A stretch of DNA of 64,000 nucleotides, taken from Methylophilus sp. QUAN (GTDB lineage: Bacteria; Pseudomonadota; Gammaproteobacteria; Burkholderiales; Methylophilaceae). Numbering within the stretch: position 1 is the stretch's first letter; each line of letters begins with the position of its first letter. The notes below the pieces were generated by a model, which was not told the DNA's origin, made no database searches, and saw only the letters and a program-made list of their open reading frames with translations. A program made the translations under genes and the position numbers. The stretch covers positions 62,001 to 126,000 of the forward strand of contig NZ_JADKYT010000001.1 in assembly GCF_015354445.1 (NCBI RefSeq). The letters run 5' to 3'. This document shows, one piece after another, positions 18,353 through 28,122 of this stretch.

Positions 18353-18465
18353 TTCCCCTGTGAAATAAAGCGTCAGTGGCAGCGCTGGAATATGGCTGCC
18401 ATGCTTGCAACGGTGCCTCCACTGGCGCTGCATTTCCAACGTTTTACCATTGATCTCCGAGTGTG

Positions 18466-18493
18466 GCCAACCCGCAAGGGTTGGCTTTTTTTT
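18466..18493 (+). terminator. Terminator after xoxF-cytochrome c
   Basis: GCCAACCC, loop GCAA, GGGTTGGC, then eight T. A strong rho-independent terminator. Confidence 0.93.
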
Positions 18494-18524
18494 GCCTTGA
18501 GATTGGCGACCAGTTAAAAGCGTT

Positions 18525-18530
18525 TACAAT
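18525..18530 (+). promoter_or_regulatory. -10 hexamer 6 nt before AmpG-like gene
   Basis: TACAAT followed by GCGGGC and ATG. A -35-like TTGGCG lies 16 nt upstream (18503-18508). No ribosome site is present, so a leaderless transcript is possible. Confidence 0.5.
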
Positions 18531-18536
18531 GCGGGC

Positions 18537-19781
18537 ATGACCATTGCACAAACCCTGTTTACGCGCCGCATGCTCATGTGTGTGGCACTCGGCTTTAGCT
18601 CCGGCCTGCCACTTTACCTGCTACTGCAACTCCTGCCCGCCTGGCTACGCAGTGAAGGCCTCAACCTTAAAACCATCGCCGCCTTTGCCTTTATGCAGTT
18701 GCCCTACACCTGGAAGTTTTTATGGGCGCCGCTGATGGACAGATACAGCCTGCTACAAGCGCTCGGACGCCGCCGCAGCTGGATATTAGCCACACAACTG
18801 GCCTTGCTTGCCAGCATTATCAGCCTGGGCATGTTTCAACCGCAACAAGACATCACCGCCGTCGCTTTCCTCGCCACCCTAGTCGCCCTGTTTTCCGCCA
18901 GCCAGGACATCGTCATTGACGCCTACCGTCGCGAAATTTTAAGTGATGAAGAGCTCGGCCTGGGCAACAGCATACACGTCAACGCCTATCGCATCGCGGG
19001 GCTAGTGCCCGGCTCACTGGCACTGATACTGGCCGATCACCTGCCATGGTCGCAAGTGTTCCTGATTGTCGGTCTGTTCATGTTACCGGGCATCGGCTTT
19101 ACCCTGTGGTCACAAGAGCCTGCCATTGTCAGCACACCCAAAACTCTGCTGGCCTCGGTCGTAGAGCCATTTAAAGAATTCATGCAACGCAGCGGCTGGC
19201 AGCACGCGCTGTGGGTATTACTGTTTATCCTGCTATACAAACTCGGCGACAGCATGGCCACCGCACTCGCCACCCCGTTCTATATCGACATGGGCTACAG
19301 CAAAACCGATATCGGCGCGATTGTGAAGGGCAGTGGCCTGGTGATGCAAATTGCCGGTGCCTTTGTCGGTGGTTTATGGATGCTTAAACTCGGCATCAAT
19401 CGCGGCCTGTGGGTGTTTGGGGTAGTGCAGGCCTTATCAATACTCGGTTTTGCCTGGCTGGCACATAGCGGCCCGTTTACCGAGATTGGCGTGGTTGAAC
19501 GCAGCATGCTGGGCATTGTGATTGGTGTTGAAGCGTTTGGCATCGGTCTGGGCACCGCGGCCTATGTCGCCTATATGGCGCGTGAAACGAATCCAGCGTA
19601 TACCGCAACACAGCTCGCATTGTTTACCAGCCTGTCGGCCGTCCCGCGCTCTGTGTTTAATGCACTTACTGGCGGCATGGTGGAAAGCCTGGGTTGGGAA
19701 CAGTTTTTTTATGTGTGTACCTTGCTGGCGATCCCGGGGATGTTATTACTATTTAAAGTAGCGGCGTGGCGGGAACGGTAG
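18537..19781 (+). CDS. AmpG-like muropeptide permease (MFS transporter)
   Basis: 414 aa with about 12 hydrophobic segments. The N-terminal part matches AmpG: GFSSGLPLYLL, PYTWKFLWAPLMDRY, LGRRRSW, and ASQDIVIDAYRREIL in the loop after TM4. AmpG imports anhydromuropeptides for cell-wall recycling, which would fit the recycling ligase Mpl at 26.7 kb. The substrate is inferred from family. It is followed by dispersed repeat copy A. Confidence 0.88.
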   Translation: MTIAQTLFTRRMLMCVALGFSSGLPLYLLLQLLPAWLRSEGLNLKTIAAFAFMQLPYTWKFLWAPLMDRYSLLQALGRRRSWILATQLALLASIISLGMFQPQQDITAVAFLATLVALFSASQDIVIDAYRREILSDEELGLGNSIHVNAYRIAGLVPGSLALILADHLPWSQVFLIVGLFMLPGIGFTLWSQEPAIVSTPKTLLASVVEPFKEFMQRSGWQHALWVLLFILLYKLGDSMATALATPFYIDMGYSKTDIGAIVKGSGLVMQIAGAFVGGLWMLKLGINRGLWVFGVVQALSILGFAWLAHSGPFTEIGVVERSMLGIVIGVEAFGIGLGTAAYVAYMARETNPAYTATQLALFTSLSAVPRSVFNALTGGMVESLGWEQFFYVCTLLAIPGMLLLFKVAAWRER

Positions 19782-19804
19782 TTGATTGCTGATCAAGCAT
19801 TCCT

Positions 19805-20387
19805 TTTCGCCTCTCGGCGAGTCACTTTCTGGTGCTTGTCCCCCAGAAAGTAACCAAAGAGGAAGACACCCAGCCATCACGGCCTAAAGGCTCCCTTGCG
19901 TTGCTCAAATTAGGACTTTCGTCCGTTGCTTTGCCGGACTTAGGCATAAGCCGGTCACGAAACTCAACCTGGCAGCTCACACAAAACGTGAGCCGCTGCG
20001 GGATTCGAACAGTCGCTCCCTCTACTCTTATTTTGTTTCCGCTACTCAGCGTGATGGAATGGGAGTTATCTCGCCAAATGAACGTCGCATAAATACGGAC
20101 GGTTCAAAAAAAACAGATTGGTTTATGAAAATCACGAACGGTGGCGCTCGAACGATGTTCGGGGTCCCCATCTGCCGCGCCGAGCAACGCAGGGTTGACG
20201 GGAGTCTTCGGCCATCGGCTGTCCGAGTTCCGCAACAAGCCACGCTCTGTGTGGCTTGTCAGGGCGAGTTTCGATGGACGCCCGGCAAACCGAGTAGCAC
20301 AGGATACAAGCGGAAGCTGGGGTGCACTTTCTTTTGGTTACTTTTCTTTGTGCAAACAAAGAAAAGTAACTCGCCGAGAGGGCGAAA
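19805..20387. repeat. Dispersed structured repeat, copy A (~583 bp)
   Basis: First of three related copies. Ends are inverted: TTTCGCCTCTCGGCGAGT at the left and its near-complement ending GGCGAAA at the right. Conserved hairpins include CTTTCTGG/CCAGAAAG near the left end, GCTCAC/GTGAGC in the middle (~19975-19995), ACAAGCCAC/GTGGCTTGT (~20235-20262) and a 14-bp GTTACTTTTCTTTG stem near the right end. It fills the gap between the convergent AmpG-like gene and xth. Open frames inside are not conserved between copies along their whole length. This copy has an extra segment near 19900-19955. Confidence 0.88.
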
Positions 20388-20434
20388 CAAAACTTCCCAA
20401 TCACCACTCCCCAGACAAAGAATCACTTTTTTAA

Positions 20435-21208
20435 TCAATCCGCATAATCCACCGTCAATGGTGCATGATCACTAAACCGTTCCGCCTTATATACACTGGC
20501 CGCAATCACCTTTGCGCCCAATGCCGGGGTTGCCAGTTGATAATCAATACGCCAACCGACGTTTTTGGCATACGCCTGCCCGCGATTACTCCACCAGGTA
20601 TAGCATTCATCCGTGGTATCAGGATATAGACCGCGATAGGTATCCACCCAGCCCACACGCCCCAGCACATCGGTCATCCAGGCACGTTCTTCTGGCAAAA
20701 AGCCGGAATTTTTGCGGTTGCCTTTAAAGTTTTTGAGGTCTATCTCCTGATGCGCAATATTCCAGTCACCGCAAATCACCACGTCACGACCAGAAGCGAC
20801 CAACTGCTCAAGATGCGGCAAAAATAAATCCATGACCTGGAACTTGAATTGCTGGCGCTCTTCGCCACTGGAGCCACTGGGCAGGTATAAAGACACCACA
20901 CTCAGATTGCCATACTGGCATTCCAGGTAACGACCTTCAGCGTCAATGTGCGCATGACCCAAACCAATGATGACTTTATCAGCAGGCTGTTTACTGTAGA
21001 TGCCCACACCGCTATAGCCTTTTTTCTCGGCATAGTGGAAATAGCCGTGATAACCGGGCGGCTGCAACATCTCGGGTTGCATGTCGCCAGCTTGCGCTTT
21101 GAGCTCCTGCAAACAGACGATATCGCCGCCACTATTCGCCAGCCACGGCAAAAAGCCTTTGTTACAGGCCGACCGTATGCCATTGAGGTTCAAGGTTATA
21201 ATACGCAT
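20435..21208 (-). CDS. xth: Exodeoxyribonuclease III
   Basis: 257 aa. AP endonuclease and 3'-5' exonuclease of base-excision repair. Motifs: [11 protein letters not shown] at the N-terminus, CLQELKAQ (metal-binding Glu), [11 protein letters not shown], and the C-terminal [11 protein letters not shown] and [10 protein letters not shown] with the catalytic His. It is divergent from pyrE with a 26-bp gap, so their promoters overlap. Confidence 0.96.
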   Translation of the reverse strand: MRIITLNLNGIRSACNKGFLPWLANSGGDIVCLQELKAQAGDMQPEMLQPPGYHGYFHYAEKKGYSGVGIYSKQPADKVIIGLGHAHIDAEGRYLECQYGNLSVVSLYLPSGSSGEERQQFKFQVMDLFLPHLEQLVASGRDVVICGDWNIAHQEIDLKNFKGNRKNSGFLPEERAWMTDVLGRVGWVDTYRGLYPDTTDECYTWWSNRGQAYAKNVGWRIDYQLATPALGAKVIAASVYKAERFSDHAPLTVDYAD

Positions 21209-21234
21209 TGTCTAAATACTTTCTGCTTTTAAAA

Positions 21235-21882
21235 ATGACTACAAACACATTAAGTGCCGATTTTATTGCTTTTTCCATCCACAAGCAGGTGCTGCGCTTT
21301 GGCGAATTTAAAACCAAAGCGGGGCGCTTAAGCCCCTATTTTTTTAACGCTGGCCTGTTTGATGATGGCGAAAGCATGCTCAAACTGGGCGAATTCTACG
21401 CCAACAGCATTCTACAGTCTGGCCTACAATTCGACATGCTGTTTGGACCCGCTTATAAAGGTATTCCGCTGGTCACGGCCATCAGCATTGCGTTTGCGCG
21501 CATGGGTAAAAACTACCCTTATGCCTACAACCGCAAAGAGGCCAAAGACCACGGCGAAGGCGGCACATTGGTCGGCGCCGCGCTCAAAGGCCGTGTGCTG
21601 ATTATTGATGATGTGATTTCTGCAGGCACGTCTATCCGTGAATCCGTAGAGCTGATCCGCCACGCGGGTGCCACGCCTTGTGCAGTAAGCATTGCTTTGG
21701 ATCGCCAGGAAAAAGGCTTGGGCGAATTGTCCGCGGTGCAAGAAGTGGAGCAAACCAACCAGATGCCAGTCGTCAGTATCGCCAAACTGGCCGATTTGTT
21801 CACGTATCTGCAAGGAAATGATCAATTGGCGCAATACTTCCCGGCGATTGAAGCGTATCGTGCACAATATTGCGTACGATAG
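21235..21882 (+). CDS. pyrE: Orotate phosphoribosyltransferase
   Basis: 215 aa. Makes OMP from orotate and PRPP in pyrimidine synthesis. The PRPP-binding motif [17 protein letters not shown] is present, with [18 protein letters not shown] at the N-terminus and the flexible-loop [12 protein letters not shown] use the ATG at 21235; an in-frame TTG at 21208 would add nine residues. A TATAAT at 21197-21202 inside the xth start is the likely -10. No ribosome site is visible. Confidence 0.95.
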   Translation: MTTNTLSADFIAFSIHKQVLRFGEFKTKAGRLSPYFFNAGLFDDGESMLKLGEFYANSILQSGLQFDMLFGPAYKGIPLVTAISIAFARMGKNYPYAYNRKEAKDHGEGGTLVGAALKGRVLIIDDVISAGTSIRESVELIRHAGATPCAVSIALDRQEKGLGELSAVQEVEQTNQMPVVSIAKLADLFTYLQGNDQLAQYFPAIEAYRAQYCVR

Positions 21883-21899
21883 ACAGTGAGCCAAACAAT

Positions 21900-21925
21900 A
21901 AAGCGAGCAAAGGCTCGCTTTATTT
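21900..21925. terminator. Bidirectional terminator between pyrE and the YidB-like gene
   Basis: AAAGCGAGC, loop AAAG, GCTCGCTTT, flanked by AT-rich runs on both sides. The two genes converge here. Confidence 0.88.
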
Positions 21926-22313
21926 ATTTAAGCATACCCATTAAACGCGACATAATCAGCGCTGGGTTATTCTCCACCGCACCATTCGGCGTCAATTGAT
22001 TCACGACATCCGGCAAATGTTCGGCAATTTTGCCAGTCAGTTCGTCAGTGCTCATGTTCAGCTTACCAGCAAGCCCTGCCAACACAGAGCTGCCTAATGC
22101 AGCACCAATTTGTTGTGCGTTTACGCTCTGGTTAGCGCCTGTACCCACCCAGGAATCCACCTGTTCAGTCAAACCACCATTTTTCAGGGCTTGCAAAATC
22201 CCAGGCAAACCACCGTACTGCTGAAACAACTCCATGGCCAGTTTTGCCAATGGGCCTTTATCACCCATGACTTTGTTCATCATGGCGCCAGCGACGCTAT
22301 CGAATAATCCCAT
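21924..22313 (-). CDS. YidB-like protein (DUF937)
   Basis: 129 aa. Small Gly/Leu/Asn-rich protein: MGLFDSVAGAMMNKVMG at the start, GGLPGILQALKNGGL, VDSWVGTGANQSV, and a C-terminal LPDVVNQLTPNGAV. These are the DUF937/YidB features. Function is unknown. No signal peptide. Repeat copy B begins 41 bp upstream of its start, so its promoter must lie between the two or in the repeat. Confidence 0.85.
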   Translation of the reverse strand: MGLFDSVAGAMMNKVMGDKGPLAKLAMELFQQYGGLPGILQALKNGGLTEQVDSWVGTGANQSVNAQQIGAALGSSVLAGLAGKLNMSTDELTGKIAEHLPDVVNQLTPNGAVENNPALIMSRLMGMLK

Positions 22314-22353
22314 TATGGTTACTCCTAATATAGTTAATTGTTTTAAACTTTTC

Positions 22354-22902
22354 TTTCGCCTCTCGGCGAGTCACTTTCTGATGCTTGCCCCTCAGAAAGT
22401 AACCAAAGAGGAGGGCACCCAGCCATCACGGCCTGACGGCTGCCTTGCGTTGCTCAACAAAATAAGCGGTCACGAAACTCGCCCTAGCAGCTTGCACACT
22501 ACGCAAGCTGCCGCGGTGCTCAAACAGTCGCTCCCTCTACTCTTATTTTGTCTCCGCTACTCAGCGTGATGGGATGGGATTTATCTCGCCAAACTCACGT
22601 CACATAAATGCGGGCGGTCTAAAAACCAGATTCTTTTTCTTCAATTCGCGAATGGTTGCTGTCGTATGGTGTTCGGGGTCCCCATCTGCCGCGCCGAGCA
22701 ACGCAGGGTTGACGGGAGTCTTCGGCCATCGGCTGTTTGAGCTCCGCAACAAGCCACGTTTTGTGTGGCTTGTCAGGGCGAGTTTCGATGGACGCCCGGC
22801 AAGCCGAGTAGCACAGGAATCAAGCGGAAGCTGGGGTGCACTTTCTTTTGGTTACTTATTCTTTGGGCAAGCAAAGAAAAGTAACTCGCCGAAAAGGCGA
22901 AA
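22354..22902. repeat. Dispersed structured repeat, copy B (~549 bp)
   Basis: Same orientation as copy A. The first hairpin reads CTTTCTGA/TCAGAAAG, where A and C have CTTTCTGG/CCAGAAAG: one compensated pair. The middle hairpin reads CAGCTTGC/GCAAGCTG, where copy C has CAGCTCAC/GTGAGCTG: two compensated pairs. The right-end stem has a one-base bulge. It lies between the rluF-like stop and the YidB-like start. Confidence 0.88.
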
Positions 22903-22953
22903 AGCAACCGCCCCACCAAAGAACAACCTTCCTAAGCTACCCCTAAAACCCCA

Positions 22954-24045
22954 TCAAAACCGCTCGTGTGCACCTAAATACCGCCATTGCCCCGGCGGTA
23001 ATTTACCCAAATTGATACTACCAATCCGAATCCGCTTCAATCCAACCACATGCAAGCCAACCAATTCGCACATGCGACGAATCTGCCGTTTGCGGCCTTC
23101 ACGCAACACAAATCGCAATTGGTCTTCATTCTGCCAAGAGACTTTAGCGGGCCTTAGCTGAACGCCATCCAAACTAAGGCCGTGGTTTAATAACGCCAGG
23201 CCATTATTGCTCAGCTGGCCTTCTACCCGCACCAGATATTCTTTTTCTACATTGGAGTCATCACCAATCAGTTTACGCGCCACACGACCATCCTGTGTGA
23301 GCACCAGCAAACCGGTGGAGTCGATATCCAATCTGCCAGCCGGGGCCAGACCACGCAAATGCCCGCGCTTGAAGTCGATGCCACTGCTATCTTCTGACCA
23401 TTGATTGTCGGGATTAAACAACACGACCGCTGGTTCATAACCATCTTCGGCTTGCCCGCTGACGTAACCAACAGGTTTGTGCAGCAAAATGGTCACCGTT
23501 TCGGCCTGGTGCTCTTTGGCATAGGTACTGATGATAATCTCGGCATCTGGATCTATACGCGTGCCTAAGGTTTCGATGATTTCGCCATTGACCTTGACCC
23601 AGCCGTTGACGATCCAGTCATCGGCTTCACGGCGTGAGCATAGGCCACGGTCTGCCATCACTTTAGATAAACGCGGTTGCAAGTCAGCGTCTGCCTCGGT
23701 TGTGGCTGGTCTGCGAACGGGTGAGCGGTCAGCTGTTTTCGCAGCATATGGGCGATCTTTATCACGCGGCTTTTCGCTACGGCCTGCGCTTGACCTGTTT
23801 ACAGGTGGGCGTCCGCCAGCATGTGCTGGCTTCCCTGCCGATTTGCGCGGTTCTTTATCTTTAAATACTTTGTCTTTGCGGGGTGCCTGCTCTTTTGGGC
23901 CAGCATCTTGCTGCACCTCGGCATACACCTCTTTTTTAGCAGGTGGTTTAGTACGATCACGCAACTCAGGTGACAAGCGCCTAACGGTTTTCTGGCGCGC
24001 TTGATCAGTGGTGGCGGGGGATTTATTGAGTTTGAGCGTAGACAA
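22954..24045 (-). CDS. rRNA large-subunit pseudouridine synthase, RluF/RluB type, with basic N-terminal extension
   Basis: 363 aa. Residues 1-120 are a low-complexity Lys/Arg/Pro/Ala-rich extension, likely disordered and RNA-binding. An S4 domain follows at ~124-170 ([18 protein letters not shown]). The catalytic domain has [14 protein letters not shown] with Asp240 as nucleophile, [10 protein letters not shown], and [13 protein letters not shown]. The QIRRMCE form is closer to RluF than to RluB, so I leave the symbol blank. It modifies a uridine in 23S rRNA. Copy B of the repeat follows its stop. Confidence 0.88.
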   Translation of the reverse strand: MSTLKLNKSPATTDQARQKTVRRLSPELRDRTKPPAKKEVYAEVQQDAGPKEQAPRKDKVFKDKEPRKSAGKPAHAGGRPPVNRSSAGRSEKPRDKDRPYAAKTADRSPVRRPATTEADADLQPRLSKVMADRGLCSRREADDWIVNGWVKVNGEIIETLGTRIDPDAEIIISTYAKEHQAETVTILLHKPVGYVSGQAEDGYEPAVVLFNPDNQWSEDSSGIDFKRGHLRGLAPAGRLDIDSTGLLVLTQDGRVARKLIGDDSNVEKEYLVRVEGQLSNNGLALLNHGLSLDGVQLRPAKVSWQNEDQLRFVLREGRKRQIRRMCELVGLHVVGLKRIRIGSINLGKLPPGQWRYLGAHERF

Positions 24046-24090
24046 AACAGTCGTCTCACTAATGAAAGATGAATAAGGTGCTATTGTAAT

Positions 24091-25344
24091 TTATTTGGCT
24101 GCTGACGCACGAAAATTCAGGCTACCAGGTTGCTTGCGTGCACTCTCTGGCATATAGCGCAAAATGCTTTCGGCACGCGCCAACGCTGGTTTTTTGGCCA
24201 TAAACTGCTGTTTCCAGGCACGGTGCGGATTTTTGATGATGCCAGCCAGCCAGGCGGCCTGGATCGGATTCATCTGCGCAGGGGAGAGCCCAAAGTAATA
24301 ATTTGCAGCCGCATGTGCGCCACACAAACTCGGGCCCCAGTCGACCGTATTTAAGTACAGGTTGAGAATTTGTGTTTTATCCAGCGTATTTTCCAGCTGT
24401 ACGGCATACAGCAACTCTTCTATTTTACGCTTCCAGGTACGCTCACCGTTGGTGAACATATACTTCACCACTTGCTGGGTAATGGTGCTGCCCCCCACGG
24501 CCTTGTCAGTACTTTCCTTGCCGAGTAGTTGCTGCATTTGTGTGATGGCATAACCAGGGTGGTGCCTGAACTCGGCATCTTCGGCAATGATGGTCGCCAT
24601 CGGTAACCAGCGGCCCATTTTGTCATAGTTGAGCCAATGTACTTTTTCCGGATGCTTTTGCTCATCCAGCAGCGGGCAATCATATTGCACAGACGAAGCG
24701 GTGACTTTGCTTAAGTCCAGCCCACTCACGTGTAATTGCGATAACTGCGGTTGCACACTCCAGCTTTGACGGGGCCAGCGCAAGATTCCTGTGGCTGAAA
24801 GCGCACCTGAGACAGTGGCTTGAGAGATGGCACTAGAATGCGCACGCAAAGGACTCAGCAAACTGGCCAGAGGCGTGGCTGGCAGGGTCCAGTTCAGCTT
24901 TAATGAGCGCATGGTAGCCTTGCCTTCAAAATCAATTTTGAATGGCTGATTGGCCGCATCCACTAATAAATAACCGTTTAATTGCTGCCCATCGAGCTTT
25001 AACCACAACGCCACAGAGTCCAGCATCAATGGTTTATCACTGACGGATTTGGCTTCCAGCCAACAGTGCTGGCAATGCACACGCAAACCATCAGCATCAT
25101 AAAGCCGGACATCGCCATGATGCAGGCTGAAGCCTTTTTTATCCAACAACCAGCGCCCCGCTGGAGAAGTCGCCAGCATCAGCATGGGCAGTACGCGCAC
25201 TTGTATGCCACTGCCTACTGGCAACTTTACCCGCCAGGCAGTTTTGTCATAAGGTTGCCAAACCCAGGCCGCCACGCCGAGGATGGCCAGCAAAGAGGCA
25301 ATCAACAGGCTAATAATGAGGCGTAAGCACCATTTTTTCAGCAT
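24091..25344 (-). CDS. Monofunctional peptidoglycan glycosyltransferase (GT51, MtgA-like) with extra N-terminal domain
   Basis: 417 aa; typical MtgA is about 240. One membrane segment at ~8-28 is followed by ~200 residues that look like an AsmA/DUF3971-type beta domain. The GT51 domain occupies ~235-400: EDAEFRHHPG with catalytic Glu255, GGSTITQQ (284-291) and RKIEELLYAVQLE. It polymerises lipid II glycan strands on the periplasmic side. No transpeptidase domain is present. It is followed by the pseudouridine synthase. Confidence 0.88.
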   Translation of the reverse strand: MLKKWCLRLIISLLIASLLAILGVAAWVWQPYDKTAWRVKLPVGSGIQVRVLPMLMLATSPAGRWLLDKKGFSLHHGDVRLYDADGLRVHCQHCWLEAKSVSDKPLMLDSVALWLKLDGQQLNGYLLVDAANQPFKIDFEGKATMRSLKLNWTLPATPLASLLSPLRAHSSAISQATVSGALSATGILRWPRQSWSVQPQLSQLHVSGLDLSKVTASSVQYDCPLLDEQKHPEKVHWLNYDKMGRWLPMATIIAEDAEFRHHPGYAITQMQQLLGKESTDKAVGGSTITQQVVKYMFTNGERTWKRKIEELLYAVQLENTLDKTQILNLYLNTVDWGPSLCGAHAAANYYFGLSPAQMNPIQAAWLAGIIKNPHRAWKQQFMAKKPALARAESILRYMPESARKQPGSLNFRASAAK

Positions 25345-25356
25345 TGTGGCGTCACC

Positions 25357-25671
25357 TTAAACCAGCAAACGCTCCACCACCTTGCCTTGTTGCAGATGGT
25401 TTTCAATGATGTCATCAATGTCGCTTTCATCGACAAAGGTGTACCACACCGCGTCCGGGTAAATCACCATCACCGGCCCTTCGGCACAACGGTCCAGGCA
25501 ACCGGCACGATTGATGCGGACTTTGCCTGCGCCCGCCAGACCTTGTTGTTTGACTTGTTTTTTCATATAGTCAAACGCGGCCTCGGCGCCTCTGTTCATG
25601 CAGCAGTCTTCGCCATTTTCGCGCTGGTTAAGACAGAAAAATACGTGGTATTGAAAGTGACTTGTGGTCAT
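25357..25671 (-). CDS. Thioredoxin-like [2Fe-2S] ferredoxin
   Basis: 104 aa. Cysteines at FFCLNQR (13), EDCCM (23-24), AGCLDRC (58, 62) give the C-X~10-C ... C-X3-C pattern of thioredoxin-fold 2Fe-2S ferredoxins. Such proteins carry electrons in the cytoplasm; the partner is unknown. It lies 12 bp upstream of the MtgA-like gene on the same strand. Confidence 0.88.
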   Translation of the reverse strand: MTTSHFQYHVFFCLNQRENGEDCCMNRGAEAAFDYMKKQVKQQGLAGAGKVRINRAGCLDRCAEGPVMVIYPDAVWYTFVDESDIDDIIENHLQQGKVVERLLV

Positions 25672-25709
25672 AACGATTGCCTTGTAAAACCTCGCACCGG
25701 ATGCAACGC

Positions 25710-26681
25710 TTATTCGGTGGAGAGTTGGTCATCTCTGGTAAAGGTCCAGGTACGCGTAATGCTCAGTACATCGGTATCCTGGCGGATATCTTCCGGAAAG
25801 ACCGGAAAGGGGGCAGCCAGCTGGACAATGCGGCGTGCAGATTCATCCAATAGCCTGTGCCCGGAGCTCTGGTGGATACGAATACTTTCTATACTACCAT
25901 CGGCTTTCACTGAAACGGTCATTTGCAGCCTGCCATAAAGCTTTTGTGTCATCGCCGCTTGCGGATAATTCAGGTTACCGACACGTTCAATTCTTTGCCG
26001 CCATTGCTCAACATAATTGGCAAAACGATATGCACGCGTGCGCGCACCAACAAACTGGCGCTTGGGCCGCATTTCGTATTCTTCCTGCTGCTTGGCAATC
26101 AGCGCCTCTAGCTTAGCCATCTCTTGCATGGCTGCCGTTTGCGGCTGCGCTTGCACCGGCACATGTTGCGAAGGTGGCTGCTGCCTGGCCGCCGCATGTG
26201 GCTGCGACAACGGCGGTGTTTGCAGGCTGGTCACGGCCTGACTGGCTTTTAACTGTGTGAGCAGCGCTTGTGCTTCTTGTTCCAATTGCGCCACACGCTG
26301 TTTTTCACGCACCAGCTCGGCCTCGTGCGGACTGCTCGCAGTCGTGACTGATGGTAGCGTCGCCTGTGCGGCATGCGGCATGGACGCCTGCATTTGCTGC
26401 ACACTGGGTAGCGGGCTCTTCATCTGCCGTTTTTCATCGGTATTGCCGCCGCGGTCCAGATTGGCTTGCGCCAGTGCATCGGCTTTTTCAGGCGCACTTT
26501 GCGTTTTGCTGTTCACCAGCATCACTTCTAATGAAGGAATCTGGTCTTTAAAGGCTTTAAGTTCCGGTTGAAAATGTAGCGTGAGCACGACCGCATGTGC
26601 CAGTAGCGAAAACCACAACGCCCACACCAGTGGTGAGCGTTTGCGGAAACTCTCCGGTAACCCCATGCGGCGCTTGTCCAA
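25710..26681 (-). CDS. TonB-family energy transducer
   Basis: 323 aa. One N-terminal membrane helix (SPLVWALWFSLLAHAVVLTL), a long central Gln/Ala/Pro-rich part with a coiled-coil stretch (VREKQRVAQLEQEAQALLTQ), and a C-terminal TonB domain (YPQAAMTQKLYGRLQMTVSV, GSIESIRIHQSSGHRLLDES). It would couple inner-membrane proton force to outer-membrane receptors. The start is TTG at 26681, adjacent to the mpl stop with AGGGA just upstream; ATG at 26666 is an alternative. No ExbB/ExbD genes are adjacent. Confidence 0.88.
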   Translation of the reverse strand: MDKRRMGLPESFRKRSPLVWALWFSLLAHAVVLTLHFQPELKAFKDQIPSLEVMLVNSKTQSAPEKADALAQANLDRGGNTDEKRQMKSPLPSVQQMQASMPHAAQATLPSVTTASSPHEAELVREKQRVAQLEQEAQALLTQLKASQAVTSLQTPPLSQPHAAARQQPPSQHVPVQAQPQTAAMQEMAKLEALIAKQQEEYEMRPKRQFVGARTRAYRFANYVEQWRQRIERVGNLNYPQAAMTQKLYGRLQMTVSVKADGSIESIRIHQSSGHRLLDESARRIVQLAAPFPVFPEDIRQDTDVLSITRTWTFTRDDQLSTE

Positions 26682-28052
26682 CTATCCCTGCAAGGCCTGC
26701 AACAATTTTTGGTGTACGCCACCAAAGCCGCCATTACTCATCACCAGCACATGATCGCCTGGTTGCGCCATAGCGGTGACCGCAGCCACCAACTGACCCA
26801 GCTCATCATAGGTTTGCGCTTTTTGCTGGATGGGGGCTAAGGCAGCGGTGGCATCCCATCCTAAATTATTGGCATAGCAAAACACAGCATCCGCATCACG
26901 CAGGCTGTCGGGCAAGGCATCTTTCATCACGCCCAGCTTCATGGTGTTAGAGCGCGGCTCCAGCACGGCCAGAATGCGGGCGGCGCCCACTTTGGCACGT
27001 AACCCGGCCACCGTGGTGGCAATCGCCGTCGGGTGATGCGCAAAGTCATCATAGACGGTGACGTCATTAGCCACGCCTTTTATTTCCATACGGCGCTTCA
27101 CATTTTTAAACTCACCAAGGGCTTCAATCGCGATACAGGGTGCGACGCCGACATGACGTGCGGCGGCAATGACCGCTAATGCGTTGCTGCGGTTATGTTC
27201 ACCAAGCAAGTCCCAGCTCACATTGCCCTGGCGCTCACCGTTTAAATACACATCGAAACGGCCTTGTGCATCAACGTTTTGCACTTGCCAACCACTGACA
27301 CTGTCTATGCGCTCCAAGGCACTCCAGCAACCGCGCGCAATCACGCGATCCAGGCTGTCCTGCTGGTTAGCCACAACCAGGCCTTGTTGCGGTACGGTGC
27401 GTACCAAGTGATGAAACTGTTTCTCGATCGCGGGTAGGTCTTCAAAAATATCGGCGTGATCGAATTCAAGGTTATTGAGCACGGCCGTGCGTGGACGGTA
27501 ATGCACGAACTTGGATCGCTTGTCGAAGAAAGCGGTATCGTATTCATCGGCCTCGATGACAAAAAACGGGGAAACCGATTTCTGGTCTTGTTTAGGCGTT
27601 TGTGGCAAACGGGCAGACACGCCGAAGTTTTCTGGCACACCACCAATCAGGAAACCAGGCGCCAAACCTGCATATTCGAGCACCCATGCCAGCATGGAAG
27701 AAGTGGTCGTCTTGCCATGCGTACCCGCGACCGCCAATACCCATTTGCCTTGCAAAACATTCTCGGCCAGCCATTGCGGACCCGAGATATAAGGTAAACC
27801 CTGGTTGAGAATTTCTTCCATCAGCGGATTACCACGTGTGACCACGTTACCAATCACATAGATATCTGGATTCAGGCTGGTTTGGGCAGGGTCGAAGCCC
27901 TCAATCAATTCGATGCCTTGCGCTTCGAGCTGTGTACTCATGGGGGGGTAAACATTGGCATCACACCCGGTGACACGATGACCGGCCGCTTTGGCCAGCA
28001 CGGCGATGCCGCCCATAAAAGTGCCACAAATACCAAGGATGTGAATGTGCAT
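26682..28052 (-). CDS. mpl: UDP-N-acetylmuramate:L-alanyl-gamma-D-glutamyl-meso-diaminopimelate ligase
   Basis: 456 aa from MHIHILGICGTFMGG, the family's usual N-terminus; the longer frame from 28094 adds unsupported residues. Mur-ligase fold: nucleotide motif GTHGKTTTSSML, central domain YDDFAHHPTAI, C-terminal ILAVLEPRSNTM. It reattaches recycled tripeptide to UDP-MurNAc, which fits the AmpG-like importer at 18.5 kb. The tonB-type gene follows directly. Confidence 0.94.
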   Translation of the reverse strand: MHIHILGICGTFMGGIAVLAKAAGHRVTGCDANVYPPMSTQLEAQGIELIEGFDPAQTSLNPDIYVIGNVVTRGNPLMEEILNQGLPYISGPQWLAENVLQGKWVLAVAGTHGKTTTSSMLAWVLEYAGLAPGFLIGGVPENFGVSARLPQTPKQDQKSVSPFFVIEADEYDTAFFDKRSKFVHYRPRTAVLNNLEFDHADIFEDLPAIEKQFHHLVRTVPQQGLVVANQQDSLDRVIARGCWSALERIDSVSGWQVQNVDAQGRFDVYLNGERQGNVSWDLLGEHNRSNALAVIAAARHVGVAPCIAIEALGEFKNVKRRMEIKGVANDVTVYDDFAHHPTAIATTVAGLRAKVGAARILAVLEPRSNTMKLGVMKDALPDSLRDADAVFCYANNLGWDATAALAPIQQKAQTYDELGQLVAAVTAMAQPGDHVLVMSNGGFGGVHQKLLQALQG

Positions 28053-28122
28053 AAATTTTACCAGAACAATGAATGCATGCATTTTACCAAACAACGTCTG
28101 GTAAAGCGGTAGCGATTAGCGC

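Noticed and set aside
19996-20020. tRNA-like GGGATTCGAAC in repeat copy A
   Set aside because: It resembles a T-loop, but no acceptor or anticodon stem can be built around it, and copy B has lost it.
20059-20475. Reading frames inside the three repeats (also 22574-23161 and 41187-41564) as proteins
   Set aside because: Part of the frame (with SFDGRP) is open in all copies, but the upstream part is shifted in copy A and the ends run into unrelated sequence. Hairpin-preserving changes explain the conservation better.
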